From assembly GCF_037126465.1 (NCBI RefSeq), contig NW_026999355.1, positions 992,001 through 1,056,000 on the forward strand: a stretch of DNA of 64,000 nt, written 5' to 3'. The notes under the pieces are model-generated. The model searched no databases. It worked only from the letters and a program-made list of their open reading frames with translations, and was not told where the DNA came from. The stretch comes from Ornithodoros turicata (taxonomy: Eukaryota > Arthropoda > Arachnida > Ixodida > Argasidae). Position 1 is the first letter of the stretch, and each line of letters opens with the position of its first letter. The position numbers were made by a program, and so were the translations under genes. Below are positions 42,175 to 55,300 of this stretch, in pieces.

Positions 42175-45100
42175 AGGTCAGCTATGCCGATATCCCAAAT
42201 AGTCGAAACGGTTGTGATATTCTGAAAGCCCACATCCAGCTGTCCCCAAAATACACCTTCATTCTCTCAGTTCGGTACAGTACCATGTCAAAAAAATAGG
42301 TAATTCATTCCGAAACACACATGGGCGCAGCCATTTTTATGACGTAAATGCGCCCGAACGGGCATTGTGACGTGTACGCGCCTTCGTACTTGTCAGTGGA
42401 TTTCAGCTACGGCTTCTCGCGGCTTCACGTATCTGTGCTTGAAGATGGCGGACAGCCGGGTTCCACCGTTCCGCGATAAGTAAACAGTGCAGCAGCTGCG
42501 AACTCATTCGCGAACCAACCTCTGTGCGATGTTGTGACTGGAATTCGTCGTTTGTGTTTTGTGAGCACGTACAATTTGTATCAAGTCGCGTCTGCGTTAG
42601 CCCCTTTACAGCACTTGCCCATTGTAGAGGCTGACGTTTCGACAGCCGTGTCAGCAAGAAAATGCCGACAGCGTTTTATTACTGCAGGAAAATTGTGCTA
42701 TGTATTTGAGAAACCGCATACTGCTATGGGACAAGTTTTACGTACGATTTATCAATGTGCAACAGCGTCGACGACGGTATGTAACGACGAAAGACGTAAA
42801 ATGAAATACAAATCACATTTTAAACTTTTTGTGAGTTTCTGTGCATTTTCCAGAAGCTTTCTTTGAATCACGCACTCCCATGTCACGCTGCGTTGTGTGG
42901 TACGCTACAAACTACTGCATTTTATGTCTAACATCTGGATATTGTTTGTAATGAACACCGTCGCACAAAAACATGCACACGAAAGCTCCAGTAGCCATGT
43001 GGTTGCACACTATGCAGACGCAAAAGAAGTACCAGAGCACATATTGCCACTTAGAAATGTGGTGCCTGAAGAGTTAGGGCATAGCATAGATCCTAGAAAT
43101 CAGGTGCACCTTATCCTTCTGTAGAGTGCGCTTTCAATTCACAACTCAGCCCATGGGGTGTAAAAGTACTAAAGGCAATTATGTGACTTGTCGTCGTGGG
43201 TGACATCACTGGCCAGCCTCGGGATTAATTCCGTGCTCAGGAATTATTGTACAAGTCACTTTGTATGTAGGACGTGATAAGCAATATGTAAGTTGCAACC
43301 TTGTCTGCAGCATTCTCAATGGCCTCTTACCTTTACAGTGAGAGACACGTTACCAAACCATTTAAAAAGGGCAGTGTAACTTGAGTTTTTAATTTATAAA
43401 AATATAAGTATACAATATGTAATATGAAATAAAAAATAACATTTATAAAAATAATTTATAAAAAATAAATAAAAAGGCTTCATGGAAGCAATCCGTTAGC
43501 ATACCCATTGCACATGAAGCACAATTATATATGCTTGGACATCATCTAATTAATCTTCTGAACCATATGTGTGGCTGCATACGAAATTTTTTATGCGCAT
43601 CCTCTACCTTCCTATTCCTACATGTGCACACGAATAACAGTGCATATATATGAAGTGGCAAAAAGCAACGCTAGACTCTACCATCATTGTGCCCCTTTAA
43701 CTTTTCCACATTTATGTCTGGTGAACAGGGAATATCTCACTAGAAAAGAAGACATTTGCGCATTGTTTGGCAAGCAAATAAATATATTTATTTACATTTT
43801 CCATAAATCAACAATGTTGTGACCTGGTGCAAATATTAATGTCAACAAGTAAAGTACTTGCAAATTATTCCTATGTGCTCAAATGCAGATATGACAATTC
43901 TGTTTTTGTACCTCAGCACAGTACAGTTTCAAAATTAACAAACTGCACAGCATCAGCAATCTTAAAGTATCTCAAGAGGGGAATCACATAAAGCTCCAAT
44001 AATAGACTGTGCAAACAAAGCTAAAAAAAAAAAAAAGTACTTCAAGAAAAATCTGAATAATCGGTTGCCGTTGTGATATGTACTACTATGCACAGTTCAT
44101 TAATGGAACATGTTACCTCATTGCATTGCCTCCATGTCAGCTCTAGAACAGGCAGCTTTTTAGGTCGCTCTTTTCGTGTTTTTCTATTGTCTTTTTTTCT
44201 TTTCTGTTTTTGCATTAGCAAGCATGGCCATAGTGAATCACAAGCAACCAAGGGCAGTATGAGACATCTACAATGCGACTGCTAGCTCTAAACTGATATA
44301 TTTATTAGCAGACTCTGGAATATACACATATGCTGCTAAGAAAATGACAATTTAACCAATAGAATAACAGACAAGAAAAAGGGTTATATATCTTCCCCTC
44401 TCCTCATTCTATTTCACACGCAGCCCTAGTATCATTCTGAGTGTGTCCGTGCGTTCCCTTTGAGATAACGTATCTCTGACAGAAGCAAATCCAACAGCGG
44501 ACTGCTTACGGATGCAACTATCTTGGATTTCTCTAACCACTTGTTATTTAACCGCTGCCTTGAGCTGTGTGTTCTGGAAATTTAGGCAGCATCCAGAGCC
44601 CCTGCTGTGTTGCCATGTTTCTCGAGAGCCTGTGTTTCACTATGGCTCTCAGATACAAACTACCCAATTTCAACACAGTAGAAAACACAGATTTGTAAAT
44701 AGCATCTATTGATTGCACCGTACATACCCCCCACATAAAGGATCATAGTGGATACTACATCTTGTGCGATAATGTCAGGAACACAAAAAATATAGATTTT
44801 AAACCACTCTTACGTCGTAGTAGTAGTATTTGTGTGAAGCTGCGCAATTCCTGTCCTGCAAATAATTTCAACCATATGTTTCATCTGCCAGCGTGATGAT
44901 CCCCTGAAAAGCAATTCACACTTGGCGGGAACTACCGGTTCTGAAACCTATCCCTGACATGTGTAGCCATCAGGGAGGAAACCCAAGGGCTGCGGTGGAA
45001 AAGACAAACACACACGGGCTATGTTCTCTCTGTGTATCAGCTGCTCTGGCTAGGTTTCTATTCACGCTTAATGGCCGTAGCAGTATTGCATGAAGACCAC

Positions 45101-45325
45101 TGCTAAGTTGTGTTGAGAAACACCACTTTATGTTTGCCATGTCTAAATGAAACGTACCTGACCTGATCCAAATTAACCGTTCTGAGTCTGGAACACACAA
45201 AGAGAAAAACGCAACACACGCCACAACATTAACAGATAGCAAATGAGCTGTAGTGAGCTCCACCTTGGGACAAAGTCAACAAGTAATTCACCAAAAGTCA
45301 ATGAGCGCCTGAAATGTAACATCTC

Positions 45326-45749
45326 CAGTGGCATAGCCCGACCTCAAAGGTAGGGGGGGGCTCGATACGAAAACTCCCCCCCCCCTCGCTGATCCTGTGT
45401 CGACAACACACACGTACTTGTGCACACTTCAAACTGAGGATTAAAAAAGGGAACGAAATAGTTGATTTAGACGTTCACAGTACGATTACATGTATAGGCT
45501 GTCATGACCAATGAAGTGGTGTCACGAGATTGGAAGTATTTTGAAAAGCTCATACTTTGAAAACCATTCAAGAATGCTTCTTAGATAGACGCCAAAAACT
45601 GCAAGAACTTTCGCGATAGGGACACTGGTCCCCCCCCCCCCCCATATATTATGTTCTCGGATTTGCACGATTTGTGTGGGTCGGTCCGTGGCAGGTAGGG
45701 GGGGGGGGGGGCTCGAGCCCCCCCTAGCCCCGCCGTGGCTACACCACTG
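45326..45749. mobile_element. hAT-like MITE with perfect 8-bp duplication
   Basis: Ends cagtggcatagcc and, in complement, cagtggtgtagcc. Flanked by aacatctc at 45318-45325 and 45750-45757. Runs of G and C lie inside both ends. No coding capacity. It has inserted into a SINE-like sequence. Confidence 0.88.
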
Positions 45750-45757
45750 AACATCTC

Positions 45758-45970
45758 TGACTGGTAGCAGGATGGCCCACGTTCAATTCCTGGTGCTAGC
45801 ACTGACTGGCTTTTTCATGAATTATTTGTTTGAAGTTTCGATGTGCTTGAGAACCATTCGTCAACCATTGTATCCTCATGAGGTGATGAGGGTTTGTCAT
45901 CCCAAAGAGACTCCCTTTCTGGCATGTGTCCTTATGGATGCTCATCACTGCAGAAAAAAAGAAAGAAAGA
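45758..45970 (+). mobile_element. Possible SINE tail with A-rich end
   Basis: tggcccacgttcaattcctgg resembles a tRNA B box region. It is followed by a unique body and ends in a GAAA/GAAAG-rich tract at 45955-45975. The front part lies on the other side of the MITE. Confidence 0.4.
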
Positions 45971-46072
45971 AAGGAAAAGCATTTAATGACAAGAAATGGA
46001 TAGTCGCATTTACTGCATAATGATTGTGCACAACAGAAAGAATACTTTTGCACAGAAGGCTGTACTTCTTGA

Positions 46073-46294
46073 TGTCTAACATCAAGTTACAAAATTCCAG
46101 AATATATGACATGTTGTAAGGTAGATAATAAGTAGAGTTATTGAGTTGTCGAGTTGAGTTGAGGGGGCAGTTGTACCCCCTTTTTATTTTATTATATATG
46201 ATTATATAATTATCTTTATGTCTGTACCACCCCTCGCTCTCTACATTACAACATGTTTTATATATTCTGGGATTTTGTAACTTCATGTTAGACA
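46073..46294. mobile_element. MITE of about 220 bp with 47-bp TIRs
   Basis: Left tgtctaacatcaagttacaa and right complement tgtctaacatgaagttacaa begin inverted repeats of about 47 bp with a few mismatches. The centre contains poly-T and AT repeats. The target duplication is uncertain. Confidence 0.75.
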
Positions 46295-47548
46295 TTAACA
46301 AGAGCAGCCTTGTGCACGAAAGTCTCGTCTCATTAAAATTTAGATGCTCTCAACAGTCTTCTTTCTGTTGTGAATCTCTATCGCAGCATACCTGCACATT
46401 TTGCTTCTACGTACTGTGACTTTGCAGTAAGAGTATGGACTTTGGGTAAAAAGACTACACAGCACTGCTCAGGTATTTTTGCCTATCGAACAGTATGTAT
46501 GTATGCAGTATGCACACAGTATTTGTGCACCGGAACCACTAAAAATGTAGTGAATGTGGCATTGCCCACGGTAATGCACCAAGTTGAACACAATTATTGT
46601 AGAATCCAGGTATTTTAGCTTACATGACAAGCCAGTACCACACCAGTATCCAGTGTGAAGTTGTGACAAATAAATAGTTTCCATTTTTCTTAGCTCTCAG
46701 AAAACAGACAGTGAATTAATAAGAGTAGACAATGCTAACATGAATTCTGGGCTATTCTTCAGATGAAGATTCACAGATAGTAAAGGCACCTTCCTCAATG
46801 GACGTTGATGACACTGAAAATTCTAAAATGTTATCAGAGGCGACATCAGCTTCGGTGTGTCAAAGGATTGTATGTCCAACAGTAATCCAGCTAACAGTAA
46901 CAAAAATGTGCAAAAGACAAATTAACTGAACTAATGTAACGTACCTTCTATATCAGACAGTAAAGCTTGTAACACCCCATCCACAGGAACCAGTGTCCAG
47001 ACACAAAAGTGCTTGAACTGGGAGATAGCAGCTAATCGGAATGGCGATCTTTGTTTTCCACCCTCGAAGCACAGGTTGTAACTTTGAGGGCAGATTTAAA
47101 AGTGGTGTCAAAATGTCTGCATGCGAATGCACATGAAAAGTTGAACATAGATGAATACTCAAATTATAACATCACATTGTCATACCTGTTGGTGGAGGTG
47201 GATTGCAACTAACGTGTCAGCAATTTCTTCATGACCAGATGCAAGCCAGATCATGCTTCATTTCCGCCTTCAGCGTGCACCTGTGATAATTCAGAAGTTA
47301 GATTATCAATAGTACTATTGTGTTGTTAATCGTGGTTATATCAGAGTAAGCGCAGTGGGACAGCTGCACAATCGATTCATTAAGCTTGCTATTTTTTTAT
47401 ATCTGAACCTCGACTTACCATTTTTTGCTCTCGTTTTTTGCCTTGATCCTCCGTGGCACGTTCAAAATGTTATGCGTCGGGCACCTCGGATTTTCATCAG
47501 ACGATTTCGTGCCAAGATTCCAAATTGCCTCTGGAGTCGCGCGTAACC

Positions 47549-47705
47549 TATGATAACATTCGTGGACGAAATCCTTGCAGTGGAAATTAGCAGGCACCAC
47601 TGTCAGCCAAGAGCTTCGCACTGCTTGGTCTTTTGGCAGCTTATAATAGGTAACACTTGAATGCACCGATGAATTGTTCTAACAGCGTAGCACTCTCGCA
47701 TCTTC
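47549..47705 (-). pseudogene. THAP-domain-like remnant
   Basis: The minus frame gives NNSSVHSSVTYYKLPKDQ and then VRSSWL, which resembles the middle of a THAP zinc-binding domain (Cys, then ...YHRLPKD...R..W). The N-terminal Cys pair requires another frame and there is a stop. The remainder shows no transposase motif. Assignment is tentative. Confidence 0.35.
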
Positions 47706-48265
47706 GACAACTTCGCCGTGGCATATTTACGAATCATATCGCTCCAGCCCATAAAAGGCAAGGTCAGAACAAGGAAGTGCACTTTCCAAACGACGCTGTG
47801 CCAAAAAAAAAAAACATTCACATGCTTTGTTTCCGGCTTAGCAACAACATAACAGCTGTTCGCTTATGTACGATGCACAGAGGAGGAAACGAAAGAAGCC
47901 AAGCAGCCAAGCCAAGAGTCCATGCCAAGCCAAAGACAGATAAACCGAGAGCAGTGACGTCGGTGCGCCCGTGCGCAGGGTTTGCCGACGGTCTGACGGC
48001 CGGGCGTGGGAACTAAAAAAACTGTTTTCTAAACAACTGCTAACAGTTGGAGCAAGATATTTCGCACACATATTCAGCGTTCGGTAATGAACACGCAGCG
48101 CGAGTATCGCTCAGTTCTGCGGCACTCTTGACCGCTGCCGTGCTTTGCATTGATTTGCATATTTGGCATCTTTTACCATTGCATGGATGGCATCCCGCCG
48201 TAGGTGTTAATGGTTTGGGAACTTTGGAGTTGACTAGTCTATCTTGGAGGTTGCGGGCACCGTCA

Positions 48266-49465
48266 AATTCGAAGTTGTTATTTTTCAGAATAAGATTGAG
48301 AAATGTGCATAGGACACAAGGATCGTATGAGGTATCAGAATATTTTGAAAATGCCCTTTCAGCTGCAGCAACAGGCAGGTTCTACATGTTACCGAAAATC
48401 CATAAACCAGGAAACCCAGGGCGACCTATAGTTTCCTCAGTCGGCACCGCCACTGCAAGCTTGCTTGTAACGCTAGACGTTACCTCCCTTTACACTAACA
48501 TCCCACATGAGGATGGTGTGCTAGCAGCGGAGGCGGCGTATCTGAAGTACTCCGATCGTGCGGTTGACCCATCTGTATTACCAACTCTACTCAACTTGAT
48601 CCTCAAAAATAATAACTTCGAATTTGACGGCCGCCACTATCTACAAATAAATGGCACAGCTATGGGAACTAAGATGGCACCAACGTACGCAAATATTTTC
48701 ATGGGTGCACTAGAGGAAAAATTTCTAGCCGTGCGCGACAAAAAACCTAGTCTATACAAACGCTTCTTGGACGACATATTTATGGTTTGGCCACACTCCG
48801 AAGAAGATCTCACAGGATTCATTCGCGATTTCAACCTGGTACACCCCGTCATGAAGTTCACCCACTCCTTCTCGGCAACGACTGTTAATTTCCTAGATGT
48901 AAAAGTAACCTTAACCGAGAAGGGTTTTTCCACTGACCTGTACCGAATGCCAACTGATGCTCAGCAGTACCTTTCCTTTAACAGTTGCCACCCGCGCCAT
49001 ACTAAACTCGCCATTCCTTATAGCCAGGCACTCCGATACAGGAGGATCTGCTCGGACGACGATGTTCTAAACAAAAACCTCGCGGAATTAGAGCAGACCT
49101 TCGTTAATCGTAATTTTCCACCCAGTCTAGTAAAAGACGCTCTGCCCAAAGCACGACAAACAGACCGGAGGAACTTATTCGGTAAACGCAACGACGAACC
49201 CAAGGGCGACCGCGTAAACCTTGTTCTTACCTTTGGTGCAGGCGCGGGTAATATTAACAGTATCCTCCACCGCCACCATAGCATCCTTCTGCAATCTGAA
49301 CGGACACGACAAATATTTGCCGAGGAGCCACGAGTTACCTACAGACGTGCCCGCAACCTCCAAGATAGACTAGTCAACTCCAAAGCTCCCAAACCATTAA
49401 CACCTACGGTGGGATGCCATCCATGCAATGGTAAAAGATGCCAAATATGCAAAGCACGGCAGCGG
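48266..49465 (+). pseudogene. PLE reverse transcriptase, internal deletion
   Basis: PLE RT motifs: YMLPKIHKPGNPGRPIVSS, LDVTSLYTNIPH, NGTAMGTKMAPTYANIFMG, the catalytic YKRFLDDIFMVW and TVNFLDVKV. The thumb follows, with SCHPRHTKLAIPYSQALRYRR. The sequence jumps from VSSVGTATASL straight to LVTLDVTS, so roughly 40-60 residues normally between these motifs are deleted without breaking the frame. The open frame extends upstream to 48047 only through the reversed minus copy. A frameshift near 49465 separates the GIY-YIG domain. Telomere-like or EN-linked role cannot be judged from a truncated copy. Confidence 0.9.
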
Positions 49466-49845
49466 TCAAGAGTACAAACTCCGACTTCTCCCTTAAAATC
49501 AATGGCGACTTTGACTGTAACTCCAGTAACATTATTTATATCATCCAATGTACAACATGCTCCGCGCAATATGTAGGTCAAAGTAAAAATTCATTTAGGA
49601 TTCGATTCAACAACCACCGATCAGATGTTTCGAAAAAAGGTAGCCTCCCGATTTCTCGCCATTTTAGTCGACCCGGTCATTCCATTAATAACGTCGCACT
49701 TTTTATTTTAGAGTCAAATTCACACATCCGATCGCTCCAGAGAGCAACGCGAATCGTACTTGATCTACCTTGTTCAACTGATGGTTTGAGAGCTCAATTG
49801 CTATGCTGTGAGATTGGGGTGTACGGCACGCATGCGGCAATATAA
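49466..49845 (+). pseudogene. PLE GIY-YIG endonuclease domain, plus copy of pair 2
   Basis: Reads SSNIIYIIQCTTCSAQYVGQ followed by RIRFNNHRSDV: the GIY strand (IYII), the YIG strand (QYVG) and the Arg/His helix, with paired cysteines as in PLE nucleases. It diverges from the minus copy after about 49768, where foreign sequence supplies a different C-terminus (to 49845). It is therefore truncated by an insertion. The RT lies just upstream in another frame. Confidence 0.85.
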
Positions 49846-49849
49846 ATAA

Positions 49850-50690
49850 ATAAATATAAACAAAAGGACGTGCACGATAAATTACGCCACATTATTATGG
49901 CTTCCCGTGTTGCTACACTTTGCATTATAAAGGCGCTTTCGCTAACCAGTCCGTTCACAAACAGCCGTGTGCATCGCGTCGTGTATATTAGACTTGGATA
50001 CTTTCCTTTTAATTGCCTTATAACGCTTTTGCGACTCGAGCGCGTATATTAGCAGGCTCCAGACTCGCGCAATATTATTTTGGTGATGGTGCATATGTTC
50101 AGACAAGAGCGGAGGAAAGTTGTTCCCCCTATTTGCTTTATGTATTTATTCACTTCAGTATATCATTCTCACATACTAGTTTAAATTTAATTAGCGATTA
50201 GTAATACTGCAGTATAAACAATTTAGCACACTACAGTGCTGTAAGATATATTGTAAGCACCTTATGGCTGCAGAATCACTGGGTGGATATCTGTAAAATT
50301 TTAGTGCCTTCTTTTCTGTGGTGGTCACTGTCACTAATAGGGATTCAGTTGAGTGTTGTGGCAATTCCAATGTAAACAGTCATCTGCTATATTGGAAAGT
50401 GAGTGATTATGGTCAAACAAGTCAAAATAAACATGATACCTTCTACAATACCATCTGTGATTTCTAAATGTCAGTATGACAAGGTATGAAGAAGTGTTAA
50501 CATAGTGCATGCTATCCAAAGCAAGTTCTTCCACATCCCCCCCCCCCCCCATCTACACACACTCAGAAAACACAAACAAAAGAAGCGGGTCCTGGATTTG
50601 CCTCTGGTAACATAATTTAACTACACAAATGCAGATACGTGCACTCAAACACATTTGCAAGGAAAGCATGACGATTATTGCAGTTGCAAC
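49850..50690. other. No gene recognised
   Basis: Lies within the insertion in the PLE plus copy. A/T-rich with no protein motif; a C-run at 50539-50550. Confidence 0.4.
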
Positions 50691-51560
50691 GGTCATGTCA
50701 GTAGGTCATGTACATCTTGGTATTTTTGAAATTTCTCAAACATTTCCATAGCTTCTATATTCAACGTGCTGGACATCTAGTGCGCAACACCTGATATCGA
50801 ATCAAAATCTGAGCCAGTATGGGGTCATGAACACACTGGTGTAACCTGAGCAACAATAAGGTAGACGGCATGTCAACAAGTTGCAAACCGCTGTTCCATC
50901 TTGCACATTTGTCATACTCATCTAGGTATTTTTCAAATTTCTCAAACATTTCCATATCTTTTATATTCAACATGCTGGACATCTAGTGTGCAACACCTGA
51001 TATCGAATCAAAATCTGAGCCAGTATGGGGTCATGAACACACCTGTGTAACCTGAGCAACAATAAGGTAGACGGCATGTCAACAAGTTGCAAACCGCTGT
51101 TCCATCTTGCACATTTCTCATGCTCATCTAGGTATTTTTGAAATTTCTCAAACATTTTCATATCTTTTATATTCAACGTGCTGGACATCTAGTGTGCAAC
51201 ACCTGATATCGAATCAAAATCTGGGCCAGTATGGGGTCATGAACACACCGGTGTAACACCTTATTGTTGCTCAGGTTACACCGGTGTGTTCATGACCCCA
51301 TACTGGCTCACATTTTGATTCAATATCAGGTGTTGCACACTAGATGTCCAGCATGTTGAATATAAAAGATATGGAAATGTTTGAGAAATTTGAAAAATAC
51401 CTAGATGAGTATGACAAATGTGCAAGATGGAACAGCGGTTTGCAACTTGTTGACATGCCGTCTACCTTATTGTTGCTCAGGTTACACCGGTGTGTTCATG
51501 ACCCCATACTGGCTCACATTTTGATTTGATATCAGGTGTTGCACAGTAGATGTCCAGCAC
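50690..51560. repeat. 206-bp satellite, about three units then inverted
   Basis: Units begin again every 206 bases (for example 50776 and 50982, each starting just after gtgctggacatctag), then a reversed unit follows from about 51255 to 51560. The inversion point is marked by gaacacaccggtgt and its complement. The 73-codon frame in each unit (minus, then plus after the inversion) has no recognisable domain and is most likely incidental. No hammerhead core was found in it. Confidence 0.85.
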
Positions 51561-51924
51561 ATTGAATATAAAAGGAGGATAAAGGAGTGCTATCAACTGT
51601 AAGAAGCATATCCGGATAACTTTTTTTCTGTATGTCCTCGGAGTGCCCGCTGCCTCTTTTCTTCTTTTCTTTACAGCTGGACACAATGACGCTAAGAACA
51701 CCCCGGACAACAGGTTTTCAACGAGCGCGACCCCAGACCTTTCTGGAACTCCAAGGCTCTGACACGTAATCTCCCCGGCCGATGACCCAGGAACCTTCCG
51801 GAATCTTCCAGGACATGACTCAGTGACGGCTAAACGTAGACTCCCCCAGACCCTTAGTTTAAACGCGAGCTTAATAAATAACTTTCCCCTACTCCCTACT
51901 TCAGTCTCTGGCGTCTTTTCTCCC

Positions 51925-51925
<1 letters not shown>

Positions 51926-51972
<47 letters not shown>

Positions 51973-51991
51973 ATATCTATATATATATATA

Positions 51992-52031
<40 letters not shown>
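51926..52031 (+). repeat. ATCT and TA microsatellite
   Basis: About nine tatc/atct repeats pass into a TA tract that ends exactly at the edge of the hammerhead element on the minus strand (tttacaatttgatc). Confidence 0.9.
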
Positions 52032-52033
<2 letters not shown>

Positions 52034-52240
52034 CAATTTGATCGTGCACTCCCAGCCGAGTACAGCTGTTTCGTCCTACTTGGGACTCATCAGCCCGGCG
52101 TAGGGAAGTGACACGATCTTGGGACGGCACTAACAGTGCGTCTCGGCGAGACGTCAATGTTCCACGGTGACAGCGCCACCTGTGGAGGCCGCAGTACAAG
52201 CCAGCAAGTACATATACAAAAAGGAAAAATAGCTAATGCA
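52031..52240 (-). mobile_element. Hammerhead retrozyme-like unit, family 2, minus copy
   Basis: One unit on the minus strand, from the acaaaaaggaaaaatagc boundary to the TA tract. It contains a complete hammerhead (52055-52099) and the gacgcactgttagtgc segment. At 52215-52262 it meets the plus copy head-to-head across gcattagctatttttcc and its complement. Confidence 0.8.
52055..52099 (-). ncRNA. Type I hammerhead ribozyme, family 2, minus copy
   Basis: Minus strand: stem I GCCGGG with CTCGGC (one G-U), core CTGATGA (52087-52093), stem II GTCC-CAAGTA-GGAC (52073-52086), GAAA, self-complementary CAGCTG, and the cleavage dinucleotide TA (predicted cleavage after GUA). Every invariant base is present. 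Confidence 0.92.
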
Positions 52241-52329
52241 TTAGAGCATTAGCTATTTTTCCTTTTTGTGTTTCGGCGCTGTCACCGTGGAACATTGACG
52301 TCTCGCCGAGACGCACTGTTAGTGCTGAC

Positions 52330-55300
52330 CACTGATCTCGATTGTAAAAGGCTGGATCGCGGATAGGGAGCGCGAGCGTGAAGAAACCGGCCGCCATCTT
52401 ACGGTGCCCACAACAGCCGCCGCAGCGATCATGGCAACTTCTTGCAATTACGGTCGTACCAACCGTACTGGCAAGGTTACAGGGCCTAAACTTATACAGG
52501 TGAGTCACTCTTCATCAAGGAATAAATAGGCGTCCATTCTGTACATTTATTTGACCATTATGAAGTGTTTTTTTGCCCAAAACGAGCACTGGATGCAGGT
52601 TGCTTGATCGCTCTTCCGACGTTCAATCGAGCACACTTGCATTTTACGCGGCGGCAAATACAGTTTGAGTGCATAATATGCTTGAAAGAACATGTTACAC
52701 TACACAGGTAGTGTTGTCATCAATATATGTGCGAACACTCGAGCGCTTTTTTGCATGCATTGCTAGCATGGTACACGGTGTTCCCTGCGGAAGCAAGTGC
52801 CACATTCATTTCTTTGAATTACCTTCGCGCACAAGTTCGGTATTACGTCATAATAAGACCACGATTGTCACATTTTTTCATGTATTGGTATTGTTTTCTG
52901 CCTTGGTTTGATTTGTGACAAAGAATCCTACGTAACGGTGGTGTGGCGCGACTTGAATAACGCCTTTGTGTCTGAGCTGTATCGTCAGCTTGTTACGATA
53001 GTAATAATTTGTAGCGTGTCGTGCTATTTGTAGCAGTTTTAAGGCAAAAGTGGTCTCTCAATACAGGTTTCGTCATGAGGGCTGCCCAGTGAATAATCTG
53101 TGCAGTGTGATACGGCTGGGTGTACAGGTAAGTATCACGTTCCTCATCCACTGGTTTCTACTTTACAGGAAGGAACAACCTCAGTGCACGCACTGTGGTT
53201 AGCCTCTCTCAGTTTTGCATATTTTCTTACATGTTCACATCAGAAACACACCTTACACTTTAGGCTCCTTCACCCAGCAATATAATAATTAGAGATTATA
53301 ATTCTTTTTAGAAGAGTTCCCCATATTCTTTTTAGAATAGTTTTTAATCTTTTTAATTATTAGAAGATACAGGGATTGTAAACCATGTTTTAAACTGATG
53401 TTTTAACATTTGTCCAATGCATTTATTAAACAACATATTCATTTTTAACTGGTTGCACCCAAACCAATGTTCTGATGTATTATTTCCTTTGTTGTCGATG
53501 CACCATAAAAGTTGGAATAATCATCATCAATGCAGGTTACTTCACAGCTGCCTCGACATACTCAAGAAATGGGTGCAGAACCTGCGTAATGCCCGCAAAC
53601 TTTGACTACCACGGCATCTCCAGAAAGTAAAGGGATATGTGTCACATGGGATTTTTAAAGGCATTCACAGTATATAATACCTTGTATGAACTGCTGTAGA
53701 TCTAAGCAGCTTCTACAGTACACTCTCAGAAATTAAAACTTGTCAGGGAACTGTGATAATTGTTTCAGTTAATAGGCATGCACATATACGCTATAAGAAG
53801 ACAATTATTTATTGAGAATGCACTTCTCTGGCTACTCATGTTGTTTACATCTACTGTTGATCACATTCATTTATCACATATTATATTCTTATATATTATT
53901 ATTATATTATCACATATTCGATCACATTAAATTTAAAATTTAGCATATATGAGAAAATATCAGTGGGGAAGTTGCTATTCATTGCTCATTCCAACCTAAA
54001 ATTGAGTGCTACAAATTTAGAGAGCGTACCTGACCATTGTCATTCCTAAAATATATATTGCCATTGTAGCAAGGTCACAAAACAATAAATGTAGCCTTTT
54101 GCGACCTCCCTGCACGTTCATTGTCTCCTGAAACGCATAAGTGCAAGAAATAAATCTTTAACTTGAATAAACTTGATGTTGTATAAACTTGACATAAAAT
54201 GTTGAATAATATAATGAATGATATAAAATATTGAATAAACTTGAACTCGTATATTCTCTTTACTCATCATCAGTGATCTTCATTACAAAAGCATATCGTG
54301 TTAGACTTTTTTGTTTGCGTTTCACAGACTGGGTACACGAGGGCCAAAATGACAAAATCACAACTGTTTCAAGCTCCAAATCGTCCTGCTGCAATTATCC
54401 TGTTGCAGACCATACGTGTGTAGTGCAAGAAGGCCCTTGCACATCAAAATGTAAGATGGGAGTCACAGATAATGCAAAGTGGTTCCTATGAGAGACTTCG
54501 ATGCTGAACAAAACTGTGCAAACTGCGGAAGGTGCCATAGAAGATATTCAGAAAGCGTGTCTGGTCTCACAACGGTGCTACGACGCTCTCTTTTAGATGA
54601 CGATGATAGTCATTGGAGTTTCAGATGTGCAGCTGCATTTTTTCGAACGTGCTCCACATAACAAGCATGACAAAGTCAGCACTGGATAGCAGGCCCCCGT
54701 TCCTAAGCAGCTTTGCTCACGCTGCAGTTGTATTCAGCAAAAGCATGTGAGTACTCGAGAAGGACATTCAGTTTGGCACAACCGCGCCTGCAAATAATCA
54801 GAACAAATGAAGGAAGAAACAAACATAGAAGGGCTGTACTTCAAAAAGAGGTAAATCTTGTGTCTCAAGGAGGTGTTACCACTTTTAAGTAACTTAATTG
54901 ATTAAGCTTACATCACTACCTGATTAACTGATTAAATCACGCTCACAACGTATTTGGGCTGCTTCCGTGTGTCCATATTTGCGAGGCAAAGCACCGCAGT
55001 CGTTCACTAAAAGACACTTTCTGCGGCGGTGCTTGATATAAATCATACGAAACCGATACACGGCTAAAACAACGGCTGTGATTCTACAGAACGATCTCTT
55101 TCTGCCATGCGAGTATATCGTTTCCCGGACCGTTCTTTATGGAACAATTTTTGTCCAGAACGCAGCACGGGATATTACATACATGGTGGTTGTTAACCTC
55201 ACATCGTTTCTTGTTGAAATATTGGCTGGGAAACGTACTGTAGTACAATCCCCAGCGCTGCACTGCCGTGACGGTCTAGTTTCGGAATGCAAAACATAAC

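Larger units (their letters stand above)
42175..48123. mobile_element. Inserted segment of about 5.9 kb within PLE minus copy
   Basis: Its limits are defined by where the PLE homology breaks (after ttaa at 42174) and resumes (actcttgacc near 48124); about 20 bases of PLE were lost at the junction and no target duplication is clear. The interior is AT-rich and contains two MITEs, a SINE and a THAP-like remnant on the minus strand. It may be a large THAP-type (P-like) transposon, but no catalytic domain was seen. At 42630-42665 the minus strand has gctgacacggctgtcgaaac, which resembles the ends of some PLEs. At 43380-43470 there is AT-only low-complexity DNA. Confidence 0.45.
41440..51930. mobile_element. 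Second Penelope-like element pair, head-to-head, with large insertions
   Basis: A plus-strand PLE (about 48266-49770, tail at 51573-51930) and a minus-strand PLE (48265-48124, then 42174-41440) start back-to-back at 48265/48266. The minus copy is split by a segment of about 5.9 kb (42175-48123); the plus copy is split by 1.8 kb containing a 206-bp satellite. The tails match in inverted orientation (41440-41880 with 51573-51930). The outer ends lie next to TA or ATCT microsatellites. Confidence 0.85.

Noticed and set aside
42897..43124. Host protein-coding exon
   Set aside because: Open frame without domain, codon bias or splice signals that I could support.
48047..48265. N-terminal extension of the PLE reverse transcriptase
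   Set aside because: This stretch is the reverse complement of 49375-49500 and following bases, that is, the minus PLE copy, so its translation is meaningless.
50761..51529. 73-codon frames of the 206-bp satellite as genes
   Set aside because: No domain or start context, repeated in satellite units in both orientations. Left as a question in the findings because the frame survives in each unit.
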